DNA of 64,000 nucleotides, from positions 34,204 to 98,203 of the forward strand of contig JAYMSP010000061.1 in assembly GCA_036897095.1 (NCBI GenBank). Reading direction: 5' to 3'. A model generated the notes under the pieces. It ran no database searches. It was not told where the DNA came from and was given only the letters and a program-made list of their open reading frames with translations. The DNA is from Plantago elongata. Taxonomy: Eukaryota > Streptophyta > Magnoliopsida > Lamiales > Plantaginaceae. The position numbers and the translations under genes were made by a program. How positions within the stretch are numbered: position 1 is the stretch's first letter; every line of letters begins with the position of its first letter. Below, one piece after another: positions 1 to 13,049 of this stretch.

Positions 1-440
1 TAAACTAGGCCTATTTATAGAGTGAAAGATTAAACCTAGTATTGGATGAAATAATATTTAAACGTACGTAAAACGTTGATCAAATAGTAGTGAAGCTTCC
101 TTTTAACAATAATTTATTTGTTTACATCAATGATCAATGTAATGCAGGGTAGTTGGGTTTGTGAACATACTCACAGACCAGATTAGCAGGGATTATGATT
201 AATTTTCTTAATAGAAATTAAGTTTAGCTGATTCATTTTTATAAGCCATGCTTTTGTGTTGTCGAAAGATTAATTCCACCAGTAAACGCAGGAATCTGTC
301 ATTATTATTTATTAATGAGATTATGAGAGATTAGATGCCCGTCTATTATGGGAGGTTCAACATATTATATACTACTAATCAATCTTGTGCTTGAAAGACA
401 GATGGCCACATGGGTTAGGCTCAGGAGAAAGAAAAAAATA
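1..440 (-). promoter_or_regulatory. Promoter copy of a second beta-glucosidase gene (gene lies left of window)
   Basis: This stretch closely resembles 4285-4720, the upstream region of the beta-glucosidase at 1492-4222. Shared blocks include the ggcctatttatagagtgaaa block, the gaagcttccttttaacaataa region and the cagaccagattagcaggga block. On the minus strand the block reads as a CTATAAATAG TATA box at about 11-20. The copy at 4285 sits directly upstream of a minus-strand start codon, so I infer that a tandem paralogue starts just left of base 1 and is transcribed leftward out of the window. The paralogue itself is not visible. Confidence 0.75.
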
Positions 441-1491
441 CTACTGAGGTTAATACGAAGTATTTTCAAATCAAAGTCGAATAGAGTTGATCAAGAATAG
501 TTCAAACGAAAAGTTATAAATGATATAGGGGTTAATAAAATCTGTAGAATTGCGGAAACTTCAATACGGGGCGGAGGGAACTTATGAGCTCAATGTGATA
601 TGAACTCCAATACAGCTGATGATGAATGTCCGTGAACAATTATAAAGATGATCACAATGCTGAATTTGTACAATTTCAATTATAGTTGTACATTATGCTG
701 AATATATTGTACATAGCGGTTAGAGTTTGTTAATAAAAGAAACAGAGAAGAGCAGAACACTTAAGCTCTTTATAAAGCTCCCCTTCTCTAGATTAGTATT
801 CATTCCGTTATCATTCTATACTCTGTAAATCATTCAATTATTCAATAATATTTGGTTTCAATAACAATCTCTGATGCTACTATGGTACATTTAATTTTAG
901 CCATGATTTAGGTTATGCGTTTTGTTCCCTGTTCTATCTTATGCTCTGTTTTACTTTTTTTTGTAGGCTCTGTTTCAATGGCTACAGGAACAAGGATCAC
1001 AGCCCAGGTATCATTTTTTTTTTTTATATAAGTTTGTTGGGTTCTTCTTCATCTCATTCTCTTCTTTCCATTTACATATTACAACAAGCCCTCTTAGTTT
1101 TGTATCAGTTCTCGACATCCGTTTTTTTTCCTTTTCCTGCCAAAATCTTCTTCTCTGTATGTACGTTTTTGCAATTTTTTGTTCAAATTAGATTTTACTC
1201 CTTCTGGTTCAAAACTGCACAAGAGTTTTTATTGATTGGAAAAGTTGATTCCAAATTGTGGCAGAATAATTAATTTGATGTCTTGCTCCATTGATTCAAA
1301 ATATGATAATCTAAACAAGTGAATTGCTACTGCTACAATACTCGCTTCTACTGATTCAGAAAAATAGGAACATTACAATCATAGAAGTACAAAATTCTGA
1401 GAATACAAAACAACAATATTCCAACAATACAATCAATTTTACGACGAAAAGGTGCAAATGCACTCTTATTAGGGGAGATCATGTTCAAGTT
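441..1491. other. Gene-free spacer between tandem beta-glucosidase copies
   Basis: AT-rich spacer with no convincing coding exon. A TATA-like CTCTTTATAAAGCTC at about 765-780 is followed by pyrimidine-rich DNA, and a short exon-like piece lies between an acceptor-like tttttgtag near 966 and a donor-like caggtat near 1007. It encodes only about ten residues after an ATG and joins nothing recognisable. The left half could be a retrotransposon LTR remnant, but I found no primer-binding site and no target-site duplication. Confidence 0.4.
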
Positions 1492-4222
1492 CTAGGCCTT
1501 GTTGTTTCTACTCCTTTTGCGCGACTCGTGGTCATTCTCAGCCTCAACAACAGCATCTCTCTTTTGTGAGCCTTTGATGAGAGGTGTATTGTTGAAGAAG
1601 TTCCGCCACCAAATAGCTGAAGTCTTTGGAGTTCTTGTCAGCTGGCCATTCACGAAATCTATGTAGAACGTCCCGAATCTGTATGTGTATCCCTGAGCCC
1701 ACTCGAAGTTATCCCCAAGAGACCACAAGAAGTACCTCTTCACATTTATACCAGCCTCTCTGCATATCACATACATGATCATAATTCAGATAATCTGATA
1801 TCAAAGATGTTTATATATATAGTCTGTGATGAGTTTGAGAGTTACACGACGAACAAACAAATACCTGATTGCTCTTTTAAGGTACCAAAGATGTTCACTG
1901 TAGTATCTAACCCTCAATGGATCCTCCTTAGCCTGTGTGACTGTTAGAGAGGGATCCATACGATCTGCACATCCTGTTTCAATATTGTGTAACGTAAATC
2001 ATGTTAAACATTTTTTTTTTCGCTATTCAGACGAACAATATGTAAAAAAAAGTTGATGGATGTTGATATTCGATTTAGATTACCATTCTCGGTGATGTAG
2101 ATAAGGCTAGGGTTATAAGTTTCCTGAGTGTAAACCAACAGGTTATATAACCCTCGTGGAACGATGTATAGCCATTCTGCACCAGTCTGCACAATAAAAG
2201 TGAAGCAACAATTAGACATTTGTAATGTGAAAAAATTTATCGGTACTAAAGCCAAAATGTTTTTATTTGCATACCGGTGTACCAATTGAAACTCCATTCC
2301 TTTCATCTGTGAGAAAATAGAAAGATATTGTAAGAAAAGAATGAACATTGCGAGGTTAGAAGAATGCATTCGTGTATTGTGAGCTTGATCGGACTTACAG
2401 AATGTGGAAATTCCTCTATCTGACAGGTAAGTGTCTGGATCCCCTGGTTGTTTGGGAGTAAGTGTTGCATACCAAGTTGTATAGTAATTTATCCCTATGA
2501 AGTCATAAGATCCGTTCACTATCTTGAACTCTTCGTCGGTGAATTTTGGAAGACGATCGCCTACTGTCTTCCTCATGTTTGGTGGATAATCCCCTGTGCA
2601 CACGGGGGCAGTAAACCATCCAAACATCCAATCAATACCACGAATGACAGCGCTCCTGTCATCATCGGTGTCATTCAAAGGTTCAAAAAAATGTGCATTG
2701 TTTGTGATTCCAATCTTGCCACCCTGATTCGCCTGTTCATTCACCAAGAATAATGTTAGTATAAGGGAAACTAATCAGTAATCAGGGTCATTGATTTTCG
2801 TATAACTTGAAATTGAATCTAAGCAGTGAATGTTGAACCTGGAATTTCTCTCGGTACGATTTGACAGCATAAGCGTGTGCAAGGATCATGTTGTGTGCCG
2901 CAATGTATGGCTCGGTGCCAGCATCTCCATTGGTGCAAAGTCTTGGAGTACCACCTCCCTTGTAAGCACAGTGATCATATTTGGTCATATGATTCTCTGA
3001 AGTTGTACCACGGCCTGGTGGAAATGTACCAGCAACATATCCAAAGTTACAGTAAGTCCATCCCTCGTTGAATGTGATCCAGTTCTTCACTCGATCCCCG
3101 AATTCCCAAAAGCACAACTCCGCGTAATCAACAAAGTCCTGCCTGTAAACATGTTTGTTTTAGCCAAATGGATTTGAGTTTCACTAATTTATTTGCTTTA
3201 CTCGAACGGATAATTTCGTATGGATCTACATATCTCAGTCAAAAGTTCTTAGCATCACTTACACTATTTCACAGGACATGAATCCTTTATAAGCCAACTC
3301 CAAGGCAAGAGGGAGATCCCAATGGAAGAGAGTCACACATGGCTCAATACCTACGTTTAAATATGCACAAAATTAAAACTTTTTCAAGTCATAGTATAGG
3401 GCTCATCCTCATTAAATGGTGGCAGTTGTCTTCTAGTAATTTCCAACTTAAAATGAGACTACTCAGTTACGAAGTCGGATCTAGGCATACATACCGTTAC
3501 AAATTAGCTCATCGATGAGATCGTTATAGTACTTGATCCCTGCTTTGTTGACACCAGCACTGAGTTTGCCACCAGGTAGTACCCTCGGCCATGCTATGGA
3601 GAATCGATACGACTCAAGACCGGTTTTCTTCATCATTTGCACATCGTCCTGAAAATTTACAGAAAACAAGAACATTTCAGTTTTATTGTGTATGTTTGGC
3701 AAGATTAGTTTCAATCTCTTGATATATGTTTGACAAAATAACTAAATTGTTTAAGTACCTTGTACAAGTGGTACTGGTCAACTGCTACATTTCCATTGCT
3801 GCCATCATCCACTCTGTCTGCAATTAGTAAACCAGATCTAATGTTTAGTTCATGCACAAATACTAAGTATATGCACAACATTTAATTAACAAGCTTGCAA
3901 GAATAGTTGAAGACCTGGGTGAAGTGCTGTCCATGAGTCCCATATACTAGGACCTTTGCCATCTTCATTATAGGCTCCTTCAAACTATACGAAATCGACG
4001 ACATATTAGCAACGGAACTTTGCAGTTATAAATGGGACGGAGGGGGTATATTATATATATCCATGCGATGTAATTAACTAGACATTCATAAACCTGATAA
4101 GCCGATGTTGCACTTCCGAAGAGGCAGTCCTTGTCGAAATCACTACGTCGGACTGCACCGATGATCTCGGTGGTGCTAGGGCCGATCAACTTGTCCATGA
4201 CCTTTTTGTACGCCGGATCCAT
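1492..4222 (-). CDS. Family 1 beta-glucosidase, strictosidine/raucaffricine glucosidase-like, with C-terminal nuclear signal
   Basis: Hydrolyses a beta-glucoside, probably a specialised metabolite; the substrate cannot be read from the sequence. Eleven exons on the minus strand join in frame: 4222-4094, 3984-3915, 3817-3759, 3648-3495, 3350-3263, 3142-2839, 2732-2399, 2306-2275, 2186-2084, 1973-1865 and 1759-1492, giving 549 residues, a normal GH1 length. The acid/base motif is TFNEG (Glu193) and the nucleophile motif YITENG (Glu423). The proline usual after the first catalytic Glu is a glycine here. There is no signal peptide. The tail from about 524 holds KR and RKRSR clusters 12 residues apart, which resembles a bipartite nuclear signal as in strictosidine and oleuropein glucosidases. 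A TATA box lies about 80 bases upstream at 4300-4308, and a second promoter copy lies at 1-440, so the gene is part of a tandem array. Confidence 0.9.
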
Positions 4223-4297
4223 TGCTGAAGAAAAGTGTTAGTTAATGATTGAATATGCAAGTTTGTGTTTATGATGAAGTTGCTAGCGTCAACTAGG

Positions 4298-4310
4298 CCT
4301 ATTTATAGAG
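4298..4310 (-). promoter_or_regulatory. TATA box of the beta-glucosidase gene
   Basis: On the minus strand the sequence reads CTCTATAAATAGG, a good plant TATA box about 80 bases upstream of the start codon at 4222. The same block occurs at 8-20 in front of the inferred neighbouring copy. Confidence 0.65.
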
Positions 4311-4719
4311 TGAAAGATTAAACGCAGTGGTGTATAAAATATCATTTAACACGTAAATAAAACGTTGAAATATGAATGAAGCTTCCTTTTATAATAATTT
4401 ATTTGTTCACATCAACTTTTAGTACAGGCAATTTAGTAGCTTGGTGAAATCCAGGGTAGTTGGGTTTGTAATATATGCACAGACCAGATTAGCAGGGAAT
4501 ATGATTAATTTAATTTAAATTTAACTTATGCTGATTCATTTTAATAATCCACTCTTTTTTGCTGGTTAACAATTCAATATACCACGAGGAAACACATAAA
4601 CCTGTCATTATTGATGAGATTGTGGGATTATAGATGAGATGCCTGTTCATCATTATGGAGATTCAATATACTAATCAATTTTTTTTGTTTGAAAATAGAT
4701 GGCCACATGGGTACCTTAA

Positions 4720-7130
4720 TTATTGAATAGGTTAGCTAAAAGAAAAGGTTTACACTATTAAACTATGATTATATATACTTAGTTTATAAGCTGTTTTATG
4801 AGGTAAATGACTATGTATTAGCTCAAATGGATTCATAACGTACTTCAACTAAATGGTTTTAATTAAACTTATCTATCTGATTTATTACGTTGTTTTTATC
4901 AAATAAGTACTAGCAAATTTCGTACCATCGTAGTTTTCTGTTGTTTATTACATTTTAATCCTTACATTTGATTTTTAAGGTATATGTTTTTGTAACATAT
5001 CCATACCCTTGTCATGTATATGGTGTAACCATGTGCTAATGTGCAATTATTCCTGGATAATTAATTAATTTGTGTCGCAGCGCTATCCTGTTGCATGTGA
5101 CTATATATGAAGTTATTACTTGTAAACATGTTATAGTTAAACGGAATTGAACTGAATTGAATGAAATTGAATTGAACTAGATTAAATAATTTTAAGTTGA
5201 ATAAAATGTAATTAAATCGTTACTTTATTAATATTTTATAGTTAAACAGAATTGAATGAAATTGAACTGAATTAAATTAAATGATTTTTTATTTTAAATT
5301 GAATAGAATGTGGTTAAATCGTTACTTTGTCAACGGTATCATTTTAAACCTGATGAGCTACTATGTTTAGTTAATAATCTATCACTTTTCTATTACCTAA
5401 TTTTACTAAACGGATTGTGGTTCTTAACAAAACTGCTTAATTATTAGATTTGAGACGGAGAGTCGAAAACTAGCCAAGACATTCCAATTTCATTTTAAAG
5501 TAACTTCCCTCCTTTTGTTCCGTGACTAGCTAAAAGTCGAAATCAATGTCACTAGCTGCCAGTTTTTTCAAGACTTTCAACACGGAATTATTACTACTAT
5601 TCAAATTTTTAGTCTAAACTATTTTCATCTTTAAAAACACGTGTCCACATCCGTACAATTAAAAATAAAATCATATTTTATTTTTGACATTTCTTTTGAT
5701 GAAATAATTTTTCATTTATAAAAATAATTTTTATAATATAACTCATTTTTAACCTCATATTATTGGATTCGGATTCACATGTACTTTTTTATCTCAAATT
5801 CATTATTAATCATATATTACATATTTTTTTAAAAGATTATGTATAATTAAATTATTTTATTATTAATGACAACGTATTAAATAATATGACTTGTGTAGTT
5901 GATTTTGCATTGCATGTTACAGCTAAATCCGAGACTTGCGTATATAAATACCATGCGTGTATGTGCAGGTTAAATTGAATTACAAGTTTACAACTTGCAA
6001 TGTGCAATAAGAAAACATGCAAGTGGTTCAAGCGGTTGTTCATTGAATTCCAATATGGCCCTTCTAATTAATAACTGCACTCAGTTTTTTTTGTCGGATT
6101 CCATCTCTAAAAGTTTAAATTCAAATACTATATATACTTTTTTAATTTTTTGAGAACAAACGCTTCATATAGTAGCTAGTACCATGAAAGAATTTGAGTT
6201 CACTCTTATCCATTATCTCCCTTTTTCATACTCGTTTGAAACATTCAAAATGTGCTACTTGATATCAATACAATCAAAAGTCACACAACATCCACCCAGA
6301 AATTTCCATTCAATTTTAATAACCCTAACTACCGAACGTACAATTCAAACAATTTTACTACAAGGTACGATTATCACTACCATCTTATAGCTCCAATGTT
6401 GTCGGGATTTGACTCTATCTCAACCAGAACCACTTTATGACTCCAATTTTCAATCATCTTATTTACTCCAACGCTGTTGGAACTCAAACTCTACACATCT
6501 TGCATACAACCTCAACTCCTTACTACCAGATCACCTTATGACTCTACAATTCAAGCAATTAAAACACAATGGTTTAATCACAAAGATTTCTCTTATGAAC
6601 ACAATAGACTTCTCTAAAAGTTAGAATTCATATCATAACTAGTTGAAAACGGAAAATTGTGTTTGGGAGTCCAACATGCCGTTGATCCAGTTCAGCTGAT
6701 TATGGGCATTTCATTTGGTCTGACTGATAATTAACGTTAGTGAGAAGAAGAAGAAGATAATGATAAATAATGTAACAAGTAGTATTTATCTATTGTAGTA
6801 TTTATCTATTGTATATGCCCAAATCCACCTAATATTTAATTTGGCATGCATGATCGTGTGTGCTTTTATTACTTAAATAATTGATCTTCATATGCTTGTG
6901 TTTCTCCACGGCGATAATGTTCGACACTTTAATTTGGCATGGCTGCTTGAAACAACCTTTTCCGGGAGTCAACATTATTCTCAAATCACCTTACATGAGA
7001 TTAACCACTTTACATCAAAATGCATATTAACGCATATATATGATATTATTGACATGCACTCTTTCAACGAACTTGATTGATTTCGGTATAGTAATAATTA
7101 ATTATTTTGTGAATAGCTAAGGTGACTCAG
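4720..7130. other. AT-rich intergenic DNA with a 105-bp tandem duplication
   Basis: No gene seen. At about 5131-5335 a unit beginning ttatagttaaacggaattga is repeated once with a period near 105 bp and is rich in GAATTGAA words. Related sequence in inverted orientation occurs at about 8535-8660. Small ORFs at 6184-6624 and 6892-7080 show no family features. Confidence 0.5.
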
Positions 7131-7399
7131 ATTATATGAAAAATCTAAATATATAATAATAATAATAATATAATAAATAAATGTGGTGTTTATTGTCAAC
7201 AAAGACACCTAAGCCTCTATCTTTAATAAGAGTTAAGTATGCATAACTATAAAATAAGAAGCTCTATATAAATATAGTTTTTAGTTATAATATTTAAGTA
7301 CACATAGCTATACACTTATGGAGAAAAGGAGTATATCTAATGTCTCTTTGAATTTTGTTCAATTTCATAAATAAAAATAAATTAAAAAAATATTAATTT

Positions 7400-8420
7400 A
7401 ATTGTAACTACTTATTTTTGTTATGTTATAATTTATTAAATCGTAAATGACTTTATATGTAAAATTTTAAAAAGTATTTTGAGCATATATTTGAATTCAT
7501 CTTGGCAAGATGAACCCATAGACACCAATCTTATATAAATATTGTTAACTAAATAAATTATTTATATATTAAAATAAATCGTTGAACAGTACACCATGTG
7601 ATGCATCTTATAACTTTCACTATTTATATTTTTAGTATGTTTATTACATATATAACTTTTATTAATTTTATACTTTATCTACAAAAACTCATAAAAATAG
7701 ACATTGAACTATTGTTTACAATAGTGTAACTCAGGATTCCATGCGCCATGTTTTTTTAAATCAAAAGGACATGATATTATTTGAAAAGTATACTATTTAT
7801 TTTTTATATGTTAACTTCATATAAAATTTTATTAAATTATATATAACTTTATCTGTAAAACTTCAAAATATATTTTGAGAATATAATTAAATTTATCGCG
7901 GCAAGACGAATTCATAGAATCCAATCTTATATATTATTAATTAAATAAATTATTTATGTATTAAAATAAAATAAAAACTAATGTGTTCAATGTGTTCTAT
8001 TGATTGTCTAAATTCTAAATTTGAAAAATAATCCATGGAACTTTTTGTTCTTGACAACGTAATGTACATTATTCACTACATATATATTATTAAACATTAT
8101 TTGGATAACTTATCTGCCAATTCGAAAAAATATTTAAAGATATATTTTGATTTATTACGACGTAACGAATCCATAAACGTCAATTATAAATATATTATTC
8201 ATTAAAATAAGATATAAATTTATATATGTATTTAATTGTGTAAATTTAAATTTTAACTTCACTATTTAATTTTAATATTTTGACTACATAGTATATATAT
8301 AGTTTTTATTGAGTATCTGATATAAATTTATCTATGTAACTCCGAAAAATACTTTAATTAAAAAAATCATTAATTCAATTAAATAAATATAAATGTATTA
8401 AATAAATTTATTTTTTTAGA
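7400..8420. repeat. Diverged AT-rich tandem repeats
   Basis: A block with a recognisable core is repeated. The core runs from an aacttta-tctgtaaaact word through ttttgagaatata, ggcaagacgaattcatag and ccaatcttata to aaataaattatttatgtatt. Copies are clear around 7430-7590 and 7800-7975, weaker around 8060-8215, with partial copies near 7620-7690 and 8250-8400. The ggcaag anchor occurs at about 7504 and 7902 and its altered form at about 8157, so spacing is irregular. No coding capacity. Confidence 0.6.
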
Positions 8421-8534
8421 ACCACAAATATATATATCATTATTCCAAACAAGTTAGTACAAGAGTCGACCGAATTCCACACTATTTCTATCATCAAATC
8501 CAAAACACAACCTGTGCAAAATTAAGTTATATTT

Positions 8535-9420
8535 TCTTCAACTTAAAATCACTTCAGTTCAGTTCATTTCAACTCTATTCAGTTTAGTTTAGTTCAGCTC
8601 TGCTTAATTATAATTTATGCATTACTTCAGTTTAGTTCAGCTTTGTTTAGTTATTATTTTTTATTATTTCTGAAAATTACAAACAGCCCATCATCTTCTC
8701 AAATAGAAGGGCTTTGAGTTTTTCAAAAACCTAAAAGAAATCCCCTAATGTTTCAATCCATGTCAAAACACCTCAAATCAATCAAAAATAGTTCAATCCT
8801 TGTTAGAAGCAGCTATGATCTGGAAAAGCAGCTCTAATTGAAGCTGGAGCAGCTCCGATCAGAGCTGCTTTTAACAGCTCCGTCAAAGCTGCTAGCTCCG
8901 ACATAGCTCATTTAGCAGCTCCTATCATATAGCGTCTTTAATAGACTCCGACGGACGGAGATGGTTTAACAGCTCCCATCGAACTTCTTTAACAGCACTG
9001 TCGGAGCTGCTGATAACTTCGACGGACGGAGCTGGTTTAGTAGCTCCCATCGGAGCTTCTTTAGTAGCTCTATCAGAGCTGTTAAAATAGCTCCAATTGG
9101 AGTTGTTTCCGTAATTGGAGAAAGAAAGAAGAAAAAAGACAACACAAAGATGAAAAGATATGAAGATGGAGAAATAAAAGAAATATTTTATTTTTTACTT
9201 TTAAATACAATAATTAAAAGAAAAGGTTTATTCTTAATAATTAATATAAAATTTTAAATAAATGTTTTAATAAAGGGGTAAAGAGAAGACATTTAACATA
9301 AAGTCAACTTTTTATCTGAAAAAGGACCTCATCGTAAATTATAAAACGATAGGGACCTAATCGTTTATACACCATCTAAAAAGGTGGTTGGATGTATATT
9401 CCCTTGAAATATATTTTAAA
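8535..9420. repeat. Repeat-rich segment with AGCTCCG/CGGAGCT words
   Basis: At 8545-8660 there are repeats of the type ttcagtttagttcagctctg, in inverted orientation to 5131-5335. From about 8810 to 9110 the DNA is a chain of short direct and inverted AGCTCC/GGAGCT words, including a near-duplicate block at about 8947 and 9019 (cgacggacggagctggttta). Such clustered subterminal words are typical of large DNA transposons, but no transposase or clear ends were found. Confidence 0.45.
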
Positions 9421-10595
9421 TTTTGAAAATAGAAAATTTTAAGTTGTAAATTCATGTACAATCTCTCTGAATTTTGAGACAATGTTGCTTGTGTCTGTCT
9501 CATGTGTCTGGTGAGATGTTGAGGTAGACAAGTGTTTGTGGTCCAACGTCATTTGATTTGAAATAATGATTAAGGGACTATTTGATGATAATTTGACTAA
9601 ATATTGAAAAAGATTTTTTTGAAGCAAAGGTGTCAACAAATAAAGGAAAAAAGTACTATAAATCGAGACACTATCAGTTTTTAGATACGCAAGTTTTTTG
9701 TTGTTCGGTCATTTCTAAATCAAATGTACAATTAAGAATGTCGACCCAAACACTGGCCAAACAAATTTATAAAGTTTGACTGACCCAAGTCTACTAAATG
9801 TATTTTATAATCAAACATCTACGACCTAATAAAAAATTAAAGATTTGATACTAATAAATAAGATAAACTTTATATCGGGTCATGCCCCGTACCAGACCCC
9901 TTAAGTAGTAACTGATACTATTTTTAATAATTGTATCACTCAAACTTCAAAACAAAAGTGTATAAAGCAATTTATATGGCACAAGCTTAGAGAAGTATTC
10001 AAAATACAAAATAACATCCATATTTAAGTCATAGCTATAAGAATAAATTTTAGTGTACATTTCCAACAAAATTAAATAAAATGGATGTTGATAGAGTAGA
10101 TTATATACTAACTATGTATCTCCAATGGTCACACCCACTAAAATCAACCTATCTCTTTCACATCAACATTTCATTCACCTTACACTCTCTACAACCATTA
10201 TACTCCAATGTTCACACTCTATTCAGATTTTCTTTTTCATTTCTTTTAAACTTCATCTTTTCATTTCTTTTTATCTTTCATTTTCATTTAAAATAAAAGA
10301 AAAAATAAGATTTACATCGGTTCTAAATCTTAGAATTGATGCCAACTCTCACACCAAGTGAAACTCCGTTGGAGTTAATTAGAATGTGTCAGTCCATTGC
10401 CTTGAACTCAACTGGAGTTGGTCCGAGCTAATCAAAATTTTCAAGGATGCAACCCAGACAACTCTGAAACATTTAAAGTTGTTTTAATTTATATTGTATG
10501 TCAGGAGTTTGATTTAATGGGTATTGCTTTGTACTTCTTAGTATAATTGAACTTTAGATAGAAAAAGAATATGTGCAATATGATATTAAATATTA
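9421..10595. other. AT-rich intergenic DNA, no gene seen
   Basis: Small ORFs at 9439-9639 and 10081-10361 have low-complexity composition and no recognisable domain. CTCCAATG-type words recur around 10120-10440, which may be decayed repeat DNA. Confidence 0.4.
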
Positions 10596-10866
10596 CTCCG
10601 TCTAGTCTTTTAAAACTTCCTAGCTTTCCTTTTTTGTCATCTCGTTACAAACTTCTTAAACCATAAACGGAAAGTTTTTATCCCACTAACTAATTTTTTA
10701 TTATATCTCTTTCCTACTTCATCATCATTTTATTCAATCTATATCTTACTTTGTCATTTAATTATCACTTTACCAACATAATACCGCACACAAATCATTA
10801 TTCTATCAGTTTTCCTTCATTGAGAGAAAGTAAGTCCCTAGGAAGTTATTATTGGACCGGAGGGAG
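10596..10866. mobile_element. Stowaway-like MITE
   Basis: The left end is CTCCGTCTAGTCTTTTAAAA and the right end, on the opposite strand, is CTCCCTCCGGTCCAATAATA. This is the CTCCCTCCGT-type terminal repeat of Tc1/mariner Stowaway MITEs, flanked by TA on both sides (10594-10595 and 10867-10868). Length is about 271 bp. No coding capacity. Confidence 0.7.
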
Positions 10867-11350
10867 TACATAATATGTATATAAAGGATATACAATTCAT
10901 ATTATAAATTATAACACGAAGATTTTTCTACACATGTTTATTAAGTTAGAACAATTAATTAACAAGATTCGAAAAATTGTAGAGGTCATGTCTATCTATA
11001 TCATATATATTACACGAGGCATTTCGTCATTTTACTGTTAAACGGGTCAGGTTCATACAACCTGGATTTAAAATCTATTCGAAATAATAAAAGTTCAGGC
11101 CCGGGTTGGAGATATACTCGAACCAGTTACATACCTTTGTAAAAAAGACTCGACCAACATTTTATAGTTAAGTTAGTAAAACATATGTTTTTTGAGAGAG
11201 GGTTGCAGGACTGCATGGTGGGTGCCAAGAAAATTACCATAACATGTAAGATTATGTCTACAAAATATTACCCCGTCCAAATCATATTTAACTTTATGTG
11301 GGTCCAAACACAAATTGTAAGAGAAGAATGAATAAAATATGATAATAATA

Positions 11351-11621
11351 CTCCCTCCGTCCCAAGTTGAACTTTGCCATGGCCCCGGACACAAGTTTAA
11401 GAAAAAACTGAATACCGGTGATAAGATTTTTCTGATTTTTTAATTTACTTGGATCTTCAGATCGATGTGTACTTAACTGTTTGGAATTGAATTAAAATTT
11501 CGGTTTTAAAAGTAGGACATATAGTATAAAGTAGGAAAAAACTAAATAAAGTAGGAGAAGAATTTTCCATTTAAGGGATGTGAAGATAAAGTTTGGACGG
11601 ACCAAAATGATTAAAATGGAG
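11351..11621. mobile_element. Stowaway-like MITE, right end decayed
   Basis: It begins CTCCCTCCGTCCCAAGTTGA after TA. The right side holds GGACGGACC and ends GGAGTA near 11621. The interior has the AAGTAGGA and AATAAAGTA words common in these plant MITEs. The ends are less symmetrical than in the 10596 element. Confidence 0.5.
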
Positions 11622-11639
11622 TACGAGAAAATGAAGTTG

Positions 11640-13015
11640 CAGGCGGAAAGAGTAATAAAGTATAAAAAAGATTGAAGAAAATACCAGAGATCGTGAAAAT
11701 ATATGATAGATGGTAAATAAAAAAGGAAATAGATTTTTGCATTTAAGTTATGTGAAGTTGATTGAGATGTTTCAAAATCGAATGCAGTGTCGAATTCGGG
11801 AGTCAGAACAAAGAGAGTAATTCTTATGTGTTTGCTGGGGAACCCACATACTACTTCGGGATTGTTGGGAGCCAACCATATAAAGTGTGTTATTAATTTT
11901 TCTTACATTTGGTTCGAGTTGAAGGGATACATTTTACTTTATAAAAAAAGTAACATCTATCAGTTGTTAATTAACGGGTGGAGTATATGTTATCTACTTG
12001 CGGGGTCCTGAACGGGTTCAATTTGGATCAAATCAATTACAAAGTAAATTCGACATGATGAGTCGTATTTTACACTATTTATAGCTACCATAATAGCTTT
12101 TGGATGTTAAATATGATTGATTTTGTTTATAAATGTTATTTTCTCGATTAATATATGTATTTTATTTATTATTGAAAGTGACTATATAGTGACATCGTCA
12201 CGGGTTAATATTAATTATGTGTATAAAATAATTTATTAACTATTAACTAACTTATCAATTATATTGAAATATTATTTAATCAGCTTATTCTGCCAAATCA
12301 AATACAAAATCAATTTTGATTACGCAGATCCATATGCCAGCGACCACAACGAGTATAATCTGAATGGATCTAATTTAATGGATCTCAAGGGAACAAACCT
12401 AGGTGGACAACAAGTCTTGTCCATGAAAAACGTTTCATGCAGGGTCAATTAGCAATTTAAATATGGAATTGGACTCTTAGATATCGCACAGTTTTCTCGT
12501 GGATCCCTTTATGGTTCATCATTCAGGTTTTTGAGGAAAATATGCAATCGCCAAACTTACATAACATGTGGAGTATGGGAATATTCAGAGGCGGACCAAG
12601 AAGTATATAGAGAAATTTATCTTTAAACCCAAAGACTTTGAGAAATAAGAAATTTAAAAAATCAAATACAATTATATTCACATTATGCATAAATAGTACA
12701 GTCGTTAAAACACTCGTTGACATGTTTTATTACATAAATAAATTTATAAGTAATCTTAACTTATATTCAATTTGTATATATCGCCTCTAAATTTATGTAG
12801 GCATATACCTCTTTCATTCCGGATTAAAAAAAATTTAGATTCGAGTACAAGTTATAAGAAAATATTTATTAAATAGAAAAGAAGAAGAAACCGTGATTAA
12901 GTTGCAAGATGATGAATAAATTATAAATATCGTAAAAAAAATATCAACGTTCGATAATGAAAGTTAAATTGAATTTAATACCTTTAGTATTAGTATTTAC
13001 TATCTAGCATGTGAT
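11640..13015. other. AT-rich intergenic DNA, no gene seen
   Basis: No ORF here shows a recognised domain. The 62-residue ORF at 12264-12452 is polar and of normal base composition but resembles nothing I know and has no splice partners. Confidence 0.4.
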
Positions 13016-13049
13016 GGAAATGGCCAGCTGCCAACCAAATACGATATGC

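Noticed and set aside
560-960. Possible solo LTR or retrotransposon promoter
   Set aside because: There is a TATA-like site and a pyrimidine-rich downstream part, but no TG...CA ends with a matching 5-bp duplication and no primer-binding site.
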